Of a DNA stretch of 27,915 nt, positions 8,390 to 16,299 are shown in pieces. The DNA is taken from NCBI GenBank assembly GCA_947174225.1, contig CAMWIF010000002.1, positions 1-27,915 on the forward strand. The letters are read 5' to 3'. The stretch's first letter is position 1. The number at the start of each line of letters is the position of its first letter. This stretch comes from an uncultured Porphyromonadaceae bacterium. GTDB lineage: Bacteria; Bacteroidota; Bacteroidia; Bacteroidales; Muribaculaceae. The notes under the pieces are model-generated. The model saw nothing but the letters and a program-made list of their open reading frames with translations. It did not search any database and was not told the DNA's origin. The position numbers and the translations under genes were made by a program.

Positions 8390-9574
8390 ATGTCAACAAT
8401 TGGAAGTGTATTTACCTCTAAAGACCGTAAGGCTCTGCTTCTCGGCAGCGGGGAGCTTGGCAAGGAGGTGGCTCTCGAACTTCAGCGACTCGGAGTGGAG
8501 GTGATAGCCTGTGATAAATATCCCAATGCTCCGGCTATGCAGGTGGCGCATCGTTCATACGTGTTCAATATGCTCGACGGCGATGAGCTACGCCGCATTG
8601 TGGAGTTTGAACGTCCTGACCATATCATCCCGGAGATTGAGGCTATAGCTACTCCAACTCTCGTAGAACTTGAGAAGGAGGGTTATAATGTCACTCCTAC
8701 GGCTCACGCAGCTCTTTTGACCATGAACCGTGAGGGTATACGCCGACTCGCCGCTGAGGAACTTGGCATCACTACCTCACCTTATCGTTTTGCCTCCACC
8801 CGTGAGGAATTTGAGCAGGCTGTGAAGGAGATTGGCATTCCCTGTGTGGTTAAGCCTATAATGAGTTCTTCGGGCCACGGTCAAAGTGTAATCAAAAGTC
8901 CTGCTGACCTTGAGCACGCTTGGAAAGAGGCTCAGGAGGGTGGACGTGCCGGGGCTGGAAGGGTGATTGTAGAGGGTTTCATTGATTTTGACTATGAAAT
9001 TACCCTTCTCACAGTAAGAAGTATATCCGGCACCACATTCTGTGAACCGGTGGGTCATATACAGGTAAACGGTGACTACCGCTATTCCTGGCAACCCCAA
9101 CCTATGTCGGAGGCTGCCATAGAGTCGGCAAGAGAGATAGCCAAAAAAGTCACTGACGCTCTTGGAGGCTACGGCATATTCGGAGTGGAGCTTTTCATCA
9201 AGGGTGACAAGGTAATATTCAGTGAAGTGTCGCCCCGTCCGCACGATACCGGTATGGTGACAATGATTTCCCAGGATCTCTCTGAGTTTGCTCTTCACGC
9301 ACGTGCTCTTCTCGGTTTGCCTGTGCCTGCCATTGAGTTCTACGGACCTTCAGCTTCACGTGCAGTGGTAGTGGAGGGTGACAGCAACTGTGTGGAATTT
9401 GAGAATCTTGAGAAAGTACTCTCAGAACCCTCTACACAGATACGCATTTTCGGTAAGCCGGAAGTGCATGGTCATCGCCGTATGGGAGTGATTCTTGCCA
9501 AGGCTGTCACTGTGGAAGAAGCCCGTGCAAAGGCTGAAAGAGCTTATAATAAACTTTCTGTAAAGGTAAATTAA
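8390..9574 (+). CDS. purT: Formate-dependent phosphoribosylglycinamide formyltransferase
   Basis: 394 residues of the ATP-grasp superfamily. It converts GAR, formate and ATP to FGAR in purine synthesis without folate. The N-terminus (STIGSVFTSKDRKALLLGSG) and the blocks GELGKEVA, AMQVAHRSYVFNMLDGD, IIPEIEAIAT, VVKPIMSSSGHGQS and EVSPRPHDTGMVT match PurT throughout; E. coli PurT is 392 residues. I chose the ATG at 8390 over an in-frame TTG at 8381, because the ATG aligns with the family N-terminus and the TTG adds only three residues. The stop overlaps the start of the next gene by one base (TAATG), implying translational coupling. Confidence 0.95.
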   Translation: MSTIGSVFTSKDRKALLLGSGELGKEVALELQRLGVEVIACDKYPNAPAMQVAHRSYVFNMLDGDELRRIVEFERPDHIIPEIEAIATPTLVELEKEGYNVTPTAHAALLTMNREGIRRLAAEELGITTSPYRFASTREEFEQAVKEIGIPCVVKPIMSSSGHGQSVIKSPADLEHAWKEAQEGGRAGAGRVIVEGFIDFDYEITLLTVRSISGTTFCEPVGHIQVNGDYRYSWQPQPMSEAAIESAREIAKKVTDALGGYGIFGVELFIKGDKVIFSEVSPRPHDTGMVTMISQDLSEFALHARALLGLPVPAIEFYGPSASRAVVVEGDSNCVEFENLEKVLSEPSTQIRIFGKPEVHGHRRMGVILAKAVTVEEARAKAERAYNKLSVKVN

Positions 9575-10374
9575 TGAGTAATTCAGATTCGCATAAGCTG
9601 TCTGGGAAGAGATACACCTCGAAGGAGGTGTGTCTCTTCCTTTCCGATTATGCTGTGGCATTGTTCGGTTGTGCCGCCACGTGCATACGGCTTGACCGCA
9701 ACATTAACCGTATGGCTGCCGCTTTCGGCAAGAAAGTGGAGATGTTTATTATGCCTCGCCATATACATATGACAGTGTGCCAGCCCGGAGAGGACGACAC
9801 TTTCACATACATCTCTTCCGTGAGACCTGCCCCGATAAGTTTCTCTCTCAACACGCGCCTGAGCCAGTTGAGCTGGCATGTGGCTGACGACGGGCTTTCG
9901 CTTGAGACGGCACGTCATCGCTTCGAGCATATGCTCCAATGCGACAAGGAGACTCCTTGGGTGACACTCACACTTGCCTCGCTTGCCAATGCCTCCTTCT
10001 GCGGGATATTCGGGGGTGACGCTATAGCAATGCTTATCGTTTTGGTGGCTACAGCCATTGGATTCCGGCTGAAGCAGCTTATGGCTTCGTGCCACGTTGA
10101 CGGCAGAGTCATATTCTTTGTGTGTGCATTCATATCAAGTGTGATAGGGGCATCAGCTTTCATCCTTACCCCTGATGGCACTCCCTCGATTGCGGTAGGC
10201 ACAAGTGTGCTTTATCTTGTGCCCGGCATCCCTTTCCTGAATTCTTTCAGCGATCTGCTTTATCGACATTACATATGTGCTTTCAGCCGATTCACCGATG
10301 CGGTTATTCTCACTGCCTGCCTGTCGTTAGGGCTTTGCCTTGGGATGAAACTTATGAGCGTCGGTATGTTCTGA
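9574..10374 (+). CDS. Threonine/serine exporter, large component (ThrE domain)
   Basis: 266 residues. Residues 1-128 form the soluble N-terminal ThrE (DUF1212) region, with VCLFLSDYAVALFG and the amphipathic stretch following it. Residues about 129-262 contain about five hydrophobic segments (129-146, 148-165, 178-197, 203-222, 243-262) including LVPGIPFLNSFSDLL. Together with the next gene it reproduces the two-part ThrE transporter (five plus about four helices). Substrate assignment to Thr/Ser is by family only. The ATG overlaps the purT stop by 1 nt. A 16-bp hairpin covers codons 11-22. An AGGAGG inside that hairpin sits against an in-frame GTG at 9628, too close to serve as a start, and the family N-terminal motif begins near there, so 9574 is preferred. 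Confidence 0.88.
   Translation: MSNSDSHKLSGKRYTSKEVCLFLSDYAVALFGCAATCIRLDRNINRMAAAFGKKVEMFIMPRHIHMTVCQPGEDDTFTYISSVRPAPISFSLNTRLSQLSWHVADDGLSLETARHRFEHMLQCDKETPWVTLTLASLANASFCGIFGGDAIAMLIVLVATAIGFRLKQLMASCHVDGRVIFFVCAFISSVIGASAFILTPDGTPSIAVGTSVLYLVPGIPFLNSFSDLLYRHYICAFSRFTDAVILTACLSLGLCLGMKLMSVGMF
9605..9640 (+). promoter_or_regulatory. Strong intragenic hairpin at the purT/thrE junction
   Basis: GGAAGAGATACACCTC (9605-9620) pairs over 16 bp with GAGGTGTGTCTCTTCC (9625-9640), with a single T-G wobble and a GAAG loop. It is the most stable local structure in this part of the window. It begins 31 nt after the thrE ATG. The trailing sequence (TTTCC) is a poor T tract, so attenuation or translational control of thrE relative to purT is more plausible than full termination. 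Confidence 0.65.
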
Positions 10375-10377
10375 CCT

Positions 10378-10411
10378 TTAAAAACTCACAAAGTTAAAAA
10401 ACTCACAAAGT
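10378..10411 (+). repeat. Tandem 17-nt duplication before the ThrE-like small component
   Basis: TTAAAAACTCACAAAGT (10378-10394) is followed by TTAAAAAACTCACAAAGT (10394-10411), differing by one A. The second copy supplies the GT of the GTG start codon at 10410; the first copy ends in GTT instead. It is the whole intergenic region. Confidence 0.85.
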
Positions 10412-10892
10412 GCTTTTCGAAATCATAAAAGATGCTCTCCTCGCCGCTATGGCAGCGATAGGTTTCGGCTCAATAAGTCGAGTGCCACGACGATCGTATA
10501 TATGGTGTGGTCTGATAGCTGCACTGGGTCATTCCGCACGTTTCCTGCTTATGGATCCCGACGTTTTAGGTATGCACATTGTGGCTGCCACAGGTATAGC
10601 TGCCTTTCTCATCGGCTTGATGGCGGTGTTTATATCTCCGGTTGCCAAGACGCCGGCGGAGGCATACCTTTTCCCGGCATTACTCCCGATGATTCCCGGT
10701 ATGTATGCCTATAGGTCGTTTGGTGGCTTGGCGATGTGTCTTCTTGGCGATACCCAGGAAAAATTCGGTGTCTACTTTTATCGTTTTGCTGAAAACGGCT
10801 TCATTTGCCTTGCAATACTCTTCACGATGGTGATATGTGCGATAGTGCCTATCTTCACTTTCAGGAGCACCGCGTTTAGGGCCACAAGATAA
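10410..10892 (+). CDS. Threonine/serine exporter, small component (ThrE_2 domain)
   Basis: 160 residues from a GTG start, all membrane-embedded, with about four hydrophobic segments and the family features GFGSISRVPRRSYIWCGLIA and FPALLPMIPGMYAYR. In actinobacterial ThrE this region is fused C-terminal to the large domain. Here the two are separate, 35 bp apart, as is common in Bacteroidota. The GTG start keeps the expected short lead-in to the first helix; the next ATG (codon 14) would cut into it. No terminator was found after it. Confidence 0.88.
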   Translation: MLFEIIKDALLAAMAAIGFGSISRVPRRSYIWCGLIAALGHSARFLLMDPDVLGMHIVAATGIAAFLIGLMAVFISPVAKTPAEAYLFPALLPMIPGMYAYRSFGGLAMCLLGDTQEKFGVYFYRFAENGFICLAILFTMVICAIVPIFTFRSTAFRATR

Positions 10893-10996
10893 GCATTGGG
10901 CGCATTTTAATACGTTTTAGGTTCTTTTTTAGTCGTAGGCAACAAATATTAACGTATATATTACACTTTTTCGTCCCATTTTTTACTTCCTTTTAC

Positions 10997-11004
10997 TATC
11001 TTTG
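10997..11004 (+). promoter_or_regulatory. Probable -7 element of tkt
   Basis: TATCTTTG fits TAnnTTTG exactly and is followed by a 74-nt leader to the start at 11079. No good -33 TTTG is present at the expected distance. Confidence 0.55.
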
Positions 11005-11018
11005 CAGTGCGAAACATA

Positions 11019-11078
11019 GCAGAACGAAGATTTCTGCAAGACGTCGTTCCTAAAACTATCATGAAAAAAAAGTAAGAA
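11019..11078 (+). promoter_or_regulatory. tkt leader: overlapping hairpins and a MKKK mini-ORF
   Basis: GCAGAA (11019-11024) pairs with TTCTGC (11032-11037). GAACGA (11022-11027) pairs with TCGTTC (11044-11049). They share bases, so only one can form at a time. ATG AAA AAA AAG TAA follows at 11061-11075, three bases before the tkt ATG. The arrangement resembles a leader with alternative folds and a re-initiation mini-ORF, but the stems are only 6 bp. Confidence 0.35.
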
Positions 11079-13091
11079 ATGGAAAAAGAAATTCTCAACC
11101 GCGCGGCGGATAATATCCGAATCCTTGCCGCATCCATGGTTGAAAAAGCTAAGTCGGGACATCCCGGCGGCGCCATGGGTGGAGCGGATTTCATCAATGT
11201 TCTCTTCAGTGAGTATCTCGTATTCGACCCAAAAGATCCTTCATGGCCAACCCGCGACCGCTTCTTCCTTGATCCGGGACATATGGCTCCTATGCTTTAT
11301 GCACAGCTCGCCCTTATAGGTAAATATTCTATCGACGAACTCAAGCAGCTTCGTCAGTGGGGAAGTCCCACAACCGGTCACCCTGAATTTGATATAGCCC
11401 GTGGCGTGGAGAACACCTCCGGTCCGCTCGGTCAAGGTCACACTTTCGCAGTGGGTGCAGCGATTGCGGCAAAATTTCTTGGCGCACGCACAGGTAACCC
11501 CGGCTTCGATGAGGAGACAATCTATGCTTATATTTCCGACGGCGGCATCCAGGAGGAGATTTCTCAGGGTGCAGGTCGTATAGCCGGTACTCTCGGTCTT
11601 GGCAATCTCGTGATGTTCTACGACTCCAACGATATTCAGCTCTCTACCGAGACAGCTGAGGTGACCAATGAGGACACCGCTATGAAATACCGTTCATGGG
11701 GCTGGAACGTAATGGAAATCAACGGCCACGACGTAGAGGAGATTCGTATGGCTCTCAACGCTGCCAAAGCTGAGCGTGAGCGTCCTACTCTTATCATAGG
11801 TAAGACTGTAATGGGCAAGGGCGCACGTAAGGCAGACAACACTTCTTACGAACGCAACTGCAAGACTCACGGAGCACCTCTTGGCGGCGATGCTTATCGC
11901 AACACCATCTGCAATCTCGGCGGCAATCCTGATGATCCGTTTGTGATTTTCGATGAGGTTAAGTCGCTCTACGAGGACCGTGCCAAGGCTCTTGAAGGCA
12001 TTGTGGCTGAGCGTAAGGCTACAGAGAAAGAGTGGGCTGACAAGAACCCTGAGAAGGCTGCCGAACTCACTGAGTGGTTTGAAAACAAGGCTCCCAAGAT
12101 TGACTGGAGCAAGATTGAGCAGAAGGAGAACGATGCTACTCGCAACGCTTCAGGCGTGGTGCTTGCTCAGCTTGCACAGCAGGTGCCCAATATGATCTGT
12201 TCTTCAGCCGACCTTTCAGAAAGCGACAAGACTATCTCCTTCCTCAAGCAGACAAAGGCATTCACCAAGGATGACTTCTCAGGTGCCTTCTTCCAGGCAG
12301 GTGTGGCTGAGCTTACAATGGCTTGCTGCTGCATAGGTATGGCTCTTCACGGAGGTGTGATTGCAGCTTGTGCAACCTTCTTCGTATTCTCCGACTATAT
12401 GAAACCCGCAGTACGTATGGCAGCCCTTATGGAGCTTCCTGTGAAGTTCATCTGGACTCACGATGCATTCCGTGTGGGTGAGGATGGTCCGACACATGAG
12501 CCTGTTGAACAGGAGGCTCAGATCCGTCTTATGGAGAAGCTCAAGAACCATCATGGCCGCAACTCAGTGCTCGTGCTCCGTCCTGCCGATGCTGAGGAGA
12601 CAACAATAGCTTGGAAATTAGCTATGGAGAATGTGTACACTCCCACAGCGCTTATCCTTTCACGTCAGAACATCACAAATCTCCCTGCCGGCAACGATTA
12701 TTCATTGGTAGAGAAGGGTGGCTACATAGTAGCCGGCTCTGATGAGAACCCCGATGTGGTGCTTGTGGCAACAGGTTCTGAGGTTGCAACTTTGGTTGAC
12801 GGTGCCAAGAAGCTTCGTGAAGATGGCATCAAGGTGCGCATCGTATCAGTTCCTTCAGAGGGACTTTTCCGTACTCAGCCTGTAGCGTATCAGCTTGAGG
12901 TTCTTCCGAAGGATGTGAAGAAATTCGGTCTCACCGCCGGTCTTCCCGTCAACCTCCTCGGTCTTGTAGGCACTGACGGTAAGATCTGGGGCCTGGAGTC
13001 ATTTGGCTTCTCTGCTCCTTACAAGGTGCTTGATGAGAAACTTGGCTTCACAGCCGACAACGTTTACAATCAGGTGAAGTCGATGTTCTAA
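11079..13091 (+). CDS. tkt: Transketolase
   Basis: 670 residues, standard family length. It is a thiamine-diphosphate enzyme that moves two-carbon units between xylulose-5-P and aldoses in the non-oxidative pentose phosphate pathway. Visible motifs: SGHPGGAMGGAD and DPGHMAPMLYA near the N-terminus, GPLGQGH, the ThDP/Mg motif written SDGGIQEE rather than the usual GDG, the catalytic glutamate in GVAELTMA, THDAFRVGEDGPTHEPVEQ in the Pyr domain, and the C-terminal FGFSAPYKVLDEKLGFT. The SDGG variant is, from memory, shared with other Bacteroidota transketolases. Its position before xylB-xylA-xylE puts the whole xylose-to-central-carbon route in one stretch. It has its own promoter and terminator, so it need not be co-regulated with xylose genes. 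Confidence 0.96.
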   Translation: MEKEILNRAADNIRILAASMVEKAKSGHPGGAMGGADFINVLFSEYLVFDPKDPSWPTRDRFFLDPGHMAPMLYAQLALIGKYSIDELKQLRQWGSPTTGHPEFDIARGVENTSGPLGQGHTFAVGAAIAAKFLGARTGNPGFDEETIYAYISDGGIQEEISQGAGRIAGTLGLGNLVMFYDSNDIQLSTETAEVTNEDTAMKYRSWGWNVMEINGHDVEEIRMALNAAKAERERPTLIIGKTVMGKGARKADNTSYERNCKTHGAPLGGDAYRNTICNLGGNPDDPFVIFDEVKSLYEDRAKALEGIVAERKATEKEWADKNPEKAAELTEWFENKAPKIDWSKIEQKENDATRNASGVVLAQLAQQVPNMICSSADLSESDKTISFLKQTKAFTKDDFSGAFFQAGVAELTMACCCIGMALHGGVIAACATFFVFSDYMKPAVRMAALMELPVKFIWTHDAFRVGEDGPTHEPVEQEAQIRLMEKLKNHHGRNSVLVLRPADAEETTIAWKLAMENVYTPTALILSRQNITNLPAGNDYSLVEKGGYIVAGSDENPDVVLVATGSEVATLVDGAKKLREDGIKVRIVSVPSEGLFRTQPVAYQLEVLPKDVKKFGLTAGLPVNLLGLVGTDGKIWGLESFGFSAPYKVLDEKLGFTADNVYNQVKSMF

Positions 13092-13118
13092 TCGGAACTT
13101 CATACTTCATACCCTATA

Positions 13119-13163
13119 AGCCGGCGGGTAGACCGTCTGCGTGGCTCTACCGCCGGCTTTTCT
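13119..13163 (+). terminator. Intrinsic terminator after tkt
   Basis: AAGCCGGCGG (13119-13128) pairs with CCGCCGGCTT (13150-13159). A further TAG/CTA pairing follows past a single bulged G. A short T run comes after the stem. Confidence 0.8.
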
Positions 13164-13296
13164 AATTATTTTTCGCCATTTCCGGCTGCTATGCAATAAT
13201 CTTTTTTCATAACCCATATTTTTTCAGACATCTGCAATATTATTCCATTCGGCACGATGCGGTGTAATTGATATTGCGGCCTTAACCATACTTTTC

Positions 13297-14790
13297 ATGT
13301 ACTTATTAGGATACGACATAGGCAGTTCATCAGTAAAGGCAGCCATAGTGGATGCTGCCACAGGAAAATGTGTGGCTTCCGATTTCTTTCCGAAGAATGA
13401 GGCTCCCATAAAAGCTCTCCGTCAGGGTTGGGCGGAACAGGATCCCGAAAACTGGTGGAAATACCTCAAAGAGGCTACCTCTTCGGTGTTGGCTGAAAGC
13501 GGGGTAGACCCTAAAGATATTAAGGCCATCGGCATCAGTTATCAGATGCATGGTCTCGTGGCTATTGACCACGACCGCAATGTCTTGCGCGATGCCATAA
13601 TCTGGTGTGATTCTCGCGGTGTGCCTTATGGCGAGAAGGCATTCAAGGAACTTGGGTCTGATGTTTGTCTGCCTCGACTGCTTAACTCTCCCGGTAATTT
13701 CACGGCTTCCAAACTTCGTTGGCTTAAGGAGGAGGAACCGGAGATATTTGAGAAAATCTACAAGGTAATGCTTCCGGGTGATTATATCGCCATGCGTCTT
13801 ACCGATGAGATATGCACAAATCCTGAGGGACTCTCTGAATACATGCTTTGGGATTTCCAAGAGAATGCTCCTGCCACCTTCCTTATGGCTTATTTTGGCT
13901 ATGAGCCGGAGATTTTCCCGGAAGTTAAACCTACTTTCTCCGAGCAGGGACGCCTTACCGAGAAAGCAGCACGTGAACTTGGGCTTGCCGCCGGCACACC
14001 GGTGACTTACCGTGCCGGTGATCAGCCTAACAATGCTCTGTCGCTTAATGTGTTCAATCCTGGAGAGGTGGCTTCCACAGCCGGAACGTCGGGTGTGGTC
14101 TATGGCATTAACGGCACTGTTGATTATGATCCTCGCTCACGTGTGAATAATTTTGCCCATGTGAACCATACAGGTGACCAGACACGTATCGGCGTTATGA
14201 CCTGCATCAATGGCACAGGCATTCTTAACACTTGGATTAAACGCAATGTGGCTCCTGAAGGAGTAAGCTATGCCGAGATGAACGAATTGGCAGCCAAGGT
14301 GCCGGTTGGCAGTCAGGGAGTGACTATACTTCCTTTTGGCAACGGTGCGGAGCGTGTGTTGGAAAACCGTCAGATTGAATGTTCCATCCACGGTATCAAT
14401 TTCAATATCCATAACCGCAACCATATCATGCGTGCAGCTCAGGAGGGTATAGTATTCTCCTTCATGTACGGTATGGAGATTATGGAGTCGATAGGAATGG
14501 ACATTAAGCGTATACATGCCGGAAAAGCAAATATGTTCCTTAGTCCCATCTTCCGTGACACCCTCGCTTCAGTGTCGGGTGCTACCATCGACCTAATCGA
14601 CACCGACGGCGCTGCCGGTGCAGCCAAGGGAGCCGGAATAGGAGCCGGAATATATGCTGACAATAACGAGGCTTTCGGATCGCTGAAAGTGCTTGAGGTG
14701 ATAGAGCCGGCAGCCGACCGCACTCCTTATCTTGAGGCTTACGCACGTTGGAAACAGATTCTTGAAAACGTGCTCTCAGCCAAAGCCTGA
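13297..14790 (+). CDS. xylB: Xylulokinase
   Basis: 497-residue FGGY-family sugar kinase that phosphorylates D-xylulose to xylulose-5-phosphate. The N-terminal phosphate-binding loop is GYDIGSSSVK (D7), YQMHGL (82-87) is the xylulokinase substrate motif, the probable catalytic base is D242 in RAGDQPNNA, and STAGTSGVV (260-268) is the second phosphate loop. The C-terminal ATPase half includes HAGKANMFLSPIFRDTLA and GAAGAAKGAGIGAG. It is followed 69 bp later by xylA with no promoter or terminator between, so the two are probably one transcript. No TAnnTTTG promoter was found upstream; a 7-bp inverted repeat (13234-13240 with 13271-13277) lies there. Confidence 0.95.
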   Translation: MYLLGYDIGSSSVKAAIVDAATGKCVASDFFPKNEAPIKALRQGWAEQDPENWWKYLKEATSSVLAESGVDPKDIKAIGISYQMHGLVAIDHDRNVLRDAIIWCDSRGVPYGEKAFKELGSDVCLPRLLNSPGNFTASKLRWLKEEEPEIFEKIYKVMLPGDYIAMRLTDEICTNPEGLSEYMLWDFQENAPATFLMAYFGYEPEIFPEVKPTFSEQGRLTEKAARELGLAAGTPVTYRAGDQPNNALSLNVFNPGEVASTAGTSGVVYGINGTVDYDPRSRVNNFAHVNHTGDQTRIGVMTCINGTGILNTWIKRNVAPEGVSYAEMNELAAKVPVGSQGVTILPFGNGAERVLENRQIECSIHGINFNIHNRNHIMRAAQEGIVFSFMYGMEIMESIGMDIKRIHAGKANMFLSPIFRDTLASVSGATIDLIDTDGAAGAAKGAGIGAGIYADNNEAFGSLKVLEVIEPAADRTPYLEAYARWKQILENVLSAKA

Positions 14791-14859
14791 CCCTCTCCTC
14801 TCCACATAAATCTAAATCTCTTTTTCCATAAACTATAAACCATAAACTAAATACAAAGA

Positions 14860-16176
14860 ATGGCTAATAAAGAATACTTTCCCCAAATAGGGAAAATCAA
14901 ATTCGAAGGAACATCTTCCTACAATCCTCTCGCTTATCGTTACTATGACGCTGAGAAACTCGTGCTTGGCAAACCTATGAAAGAGTGGCTCAAGTTTGCT
15001 ATGGCTTGGTGGCACACCCTCTGCGCTGAGGGTGGCGACCAGTTTGGCGGCGGCACAAAGAAATTCCCTTGGAATGTAGGTGAGAACGCTATAGAAATCG
15101 CCAAGAACAAGGTAGACGCCGGCTTCGAGATTATGGAGAAACTCGGTATCGAGTATTTCTGCTTCCATGATGTAGACCTCGTTGATGAGGGTGCCAATGT
15201 TGAGGAATATGAGGCTAATCTCAAGGAAGTGGTTGCCTATATCAAGGAGAAGATGCAGGGTACAAACATCAAGAATCTCTGGGGCACAGCTAATGTATTC
15301 GGTCATGCACGCTATATGAACGGCGCTGCTACAAATCCTGACTTCGACGTGGTGGCTCGCGCTGCCGTTCAGATCAAGAACGCTATCGACGCTACAATTG
15401 AACTCGGCGGTCAGAACTACGTGTTCTGGGGTGGTCGTGAGGGCTATATGAGCCTTCTCAATACTGACCAGAAGCGTGAGAAAGAGCATCTGGCAACTAT
15501 GCTCACAATGGCTCGCGACTATGCACGCAGCAAAGGCTTCACCGGCACATTCCTTATCGAGCCGAAGCCTATGGAGCCGTCAAAGCACCAGTATGATGTA
15601 GACACTGAGACAGTGATCGGTTTCCTCAAAGCTCACGGTCTTGAGAAAGACTTCAAGGTGAATATCGAGGTTAACCACGCTACTCTCGCCGGCCACACTT
15701 TCGAGCATGAGCTTGCAGTGGCTGTAGACAACGGCATGCTTGGTTCTATCGACGCTAACCGTGGTGACTATCAGAACGGTTGGGATACTGACCAGTTCCC
15801 CATCGATAACTATGAGCTTACCCAGGCTATGATGCAGATTATCCGCAACGGTGGCCTCGGCAACGGCGGTACAAACTTCGATGCCAAGACTCGTCGTAAC
15901 TCAACTGACCTTGAGGATATCTTCATCGCTCACATCGCAGGTATGGACGCTATGGCACGTGCTCTCGAATGTGCAGCCAATGTGCTTGAGAAATCTCCCT
16001 ATAAGAAGATGCTCGCCGACCGCTACGCTTCTTTCGACAAGGGTGAGGGCAAGGAATTCGAGGAAGGCAAGCTCACTCTTGAGCAGCTCGCAGAGATCGG
16101 TAAGAAGATTAATGAACCGGCTCAGACTTCCGGCAAGCAGGAGCTTTACGAGGCTATCGTCAATATGTATGCCTAA
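14860..16176 (+). CDS. xylA: Xylose isomerase
   Basis: 438 residues, the length of class II xylose isomerases. It interconverts D-xylose and D-xylulose in the cytosol with two divalent metals. Seen: catalytic H103 and D106 in FHDVDLVDEG, WGGREGYMSLLNTD, metal/substrate residues E234 and K236 in IEPKPMEPSKHQYD, EVNHATLAGHTFEHE, and the metal-binding DANRGDYQNGWDTDQFP. The A-rich leader contains CCATAAACTA twice (14826-14835 and 14840-14849). Confidence 0.97.
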   Translation: MANKEYFPQIGKIKFEGTSSYNPLAYRYYDAEKLVLGKPMKEWLKFAMAWWHTLCAEGGDQFGGGTKKFPWNVGENAIEIAKNKVDAGFEIMEKLGIEYFCFHDVDLVDEGANVEEYEANLKEVVAYIKEKMQGTNIKNLWGTANVFGHARYMNGAATNPDFDVVARAAVQIKNAIDATIELGGQNYVFWGGREGYMSLLNTDQKREKEHLATMLTMARDYARSKGFTGTFLIEPKPMEPSKHQYDVDTETVIGFLKAHGLEKDFKVNIEVNHATLAGHTFEHELAVAVDNGMLGSIDANRGDYQNGWDTDQFPIDNYELTQAMMQIIRNGGLGNGGTNFDAKTRRNSTDLEDIFIAHIAGMDAMARALECAANVLEKSPYKKMLADRYASFDKGEGKEFEEGKLTLEQLAEIGKKINEPAQTSGKQELYEAIVNMYA

Positions 16177-16220
16177 GCTCATGCTTTAGTTTAAAGGTTT
16201 CATAAACATCATTAATACGA

Positions 16221-16265
16221 CACAGGCTCCTCCGGGTCGAATCCGCGTAGGAGCCTGTGGCTTTT
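16221..16265 (+). terminator. Hairpin between xylA and xylE, weak terminator or attenuator
   Basis: CACAGGCTCCT (16221-16231) pairs perfectly with AGGAGCCTGTG (16249-16259). An inner CGGG/TCCG stem around TCGAA makes the loop look like a tRNA T-arm. Only CTTTT follows, so some read-through into xylE is likely. Confidence 0.65.
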
Positions 16266-16299
16266 ATTAATCAAATAACCCAAAACTTAACGTTTCATC

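Noticed and set aside
9628..9630. Internal GTG start of thrE preceded by AGGAGG
   Set aside because: The AGGAGG abuts the GTG with no spacing, Bacteroidota rarely use Shine-Dalgarno sites, and the motif is part of a hairpin stem.
13234..13277. Inverted repeat GCAATAT/ATATTGC upstream of xylB
   Set aside because: Only 7 bp with a 30-nt spacer in AT-rich DNA. This could be chance, and no promoter anchors it.
16232..16247. tRNA T-arm-like sequence (GGGTCGAATCC)
   Set aside because: It is the loop of the xylA-xylE hairpin. No acceptor, D or anticodon arms surround it.
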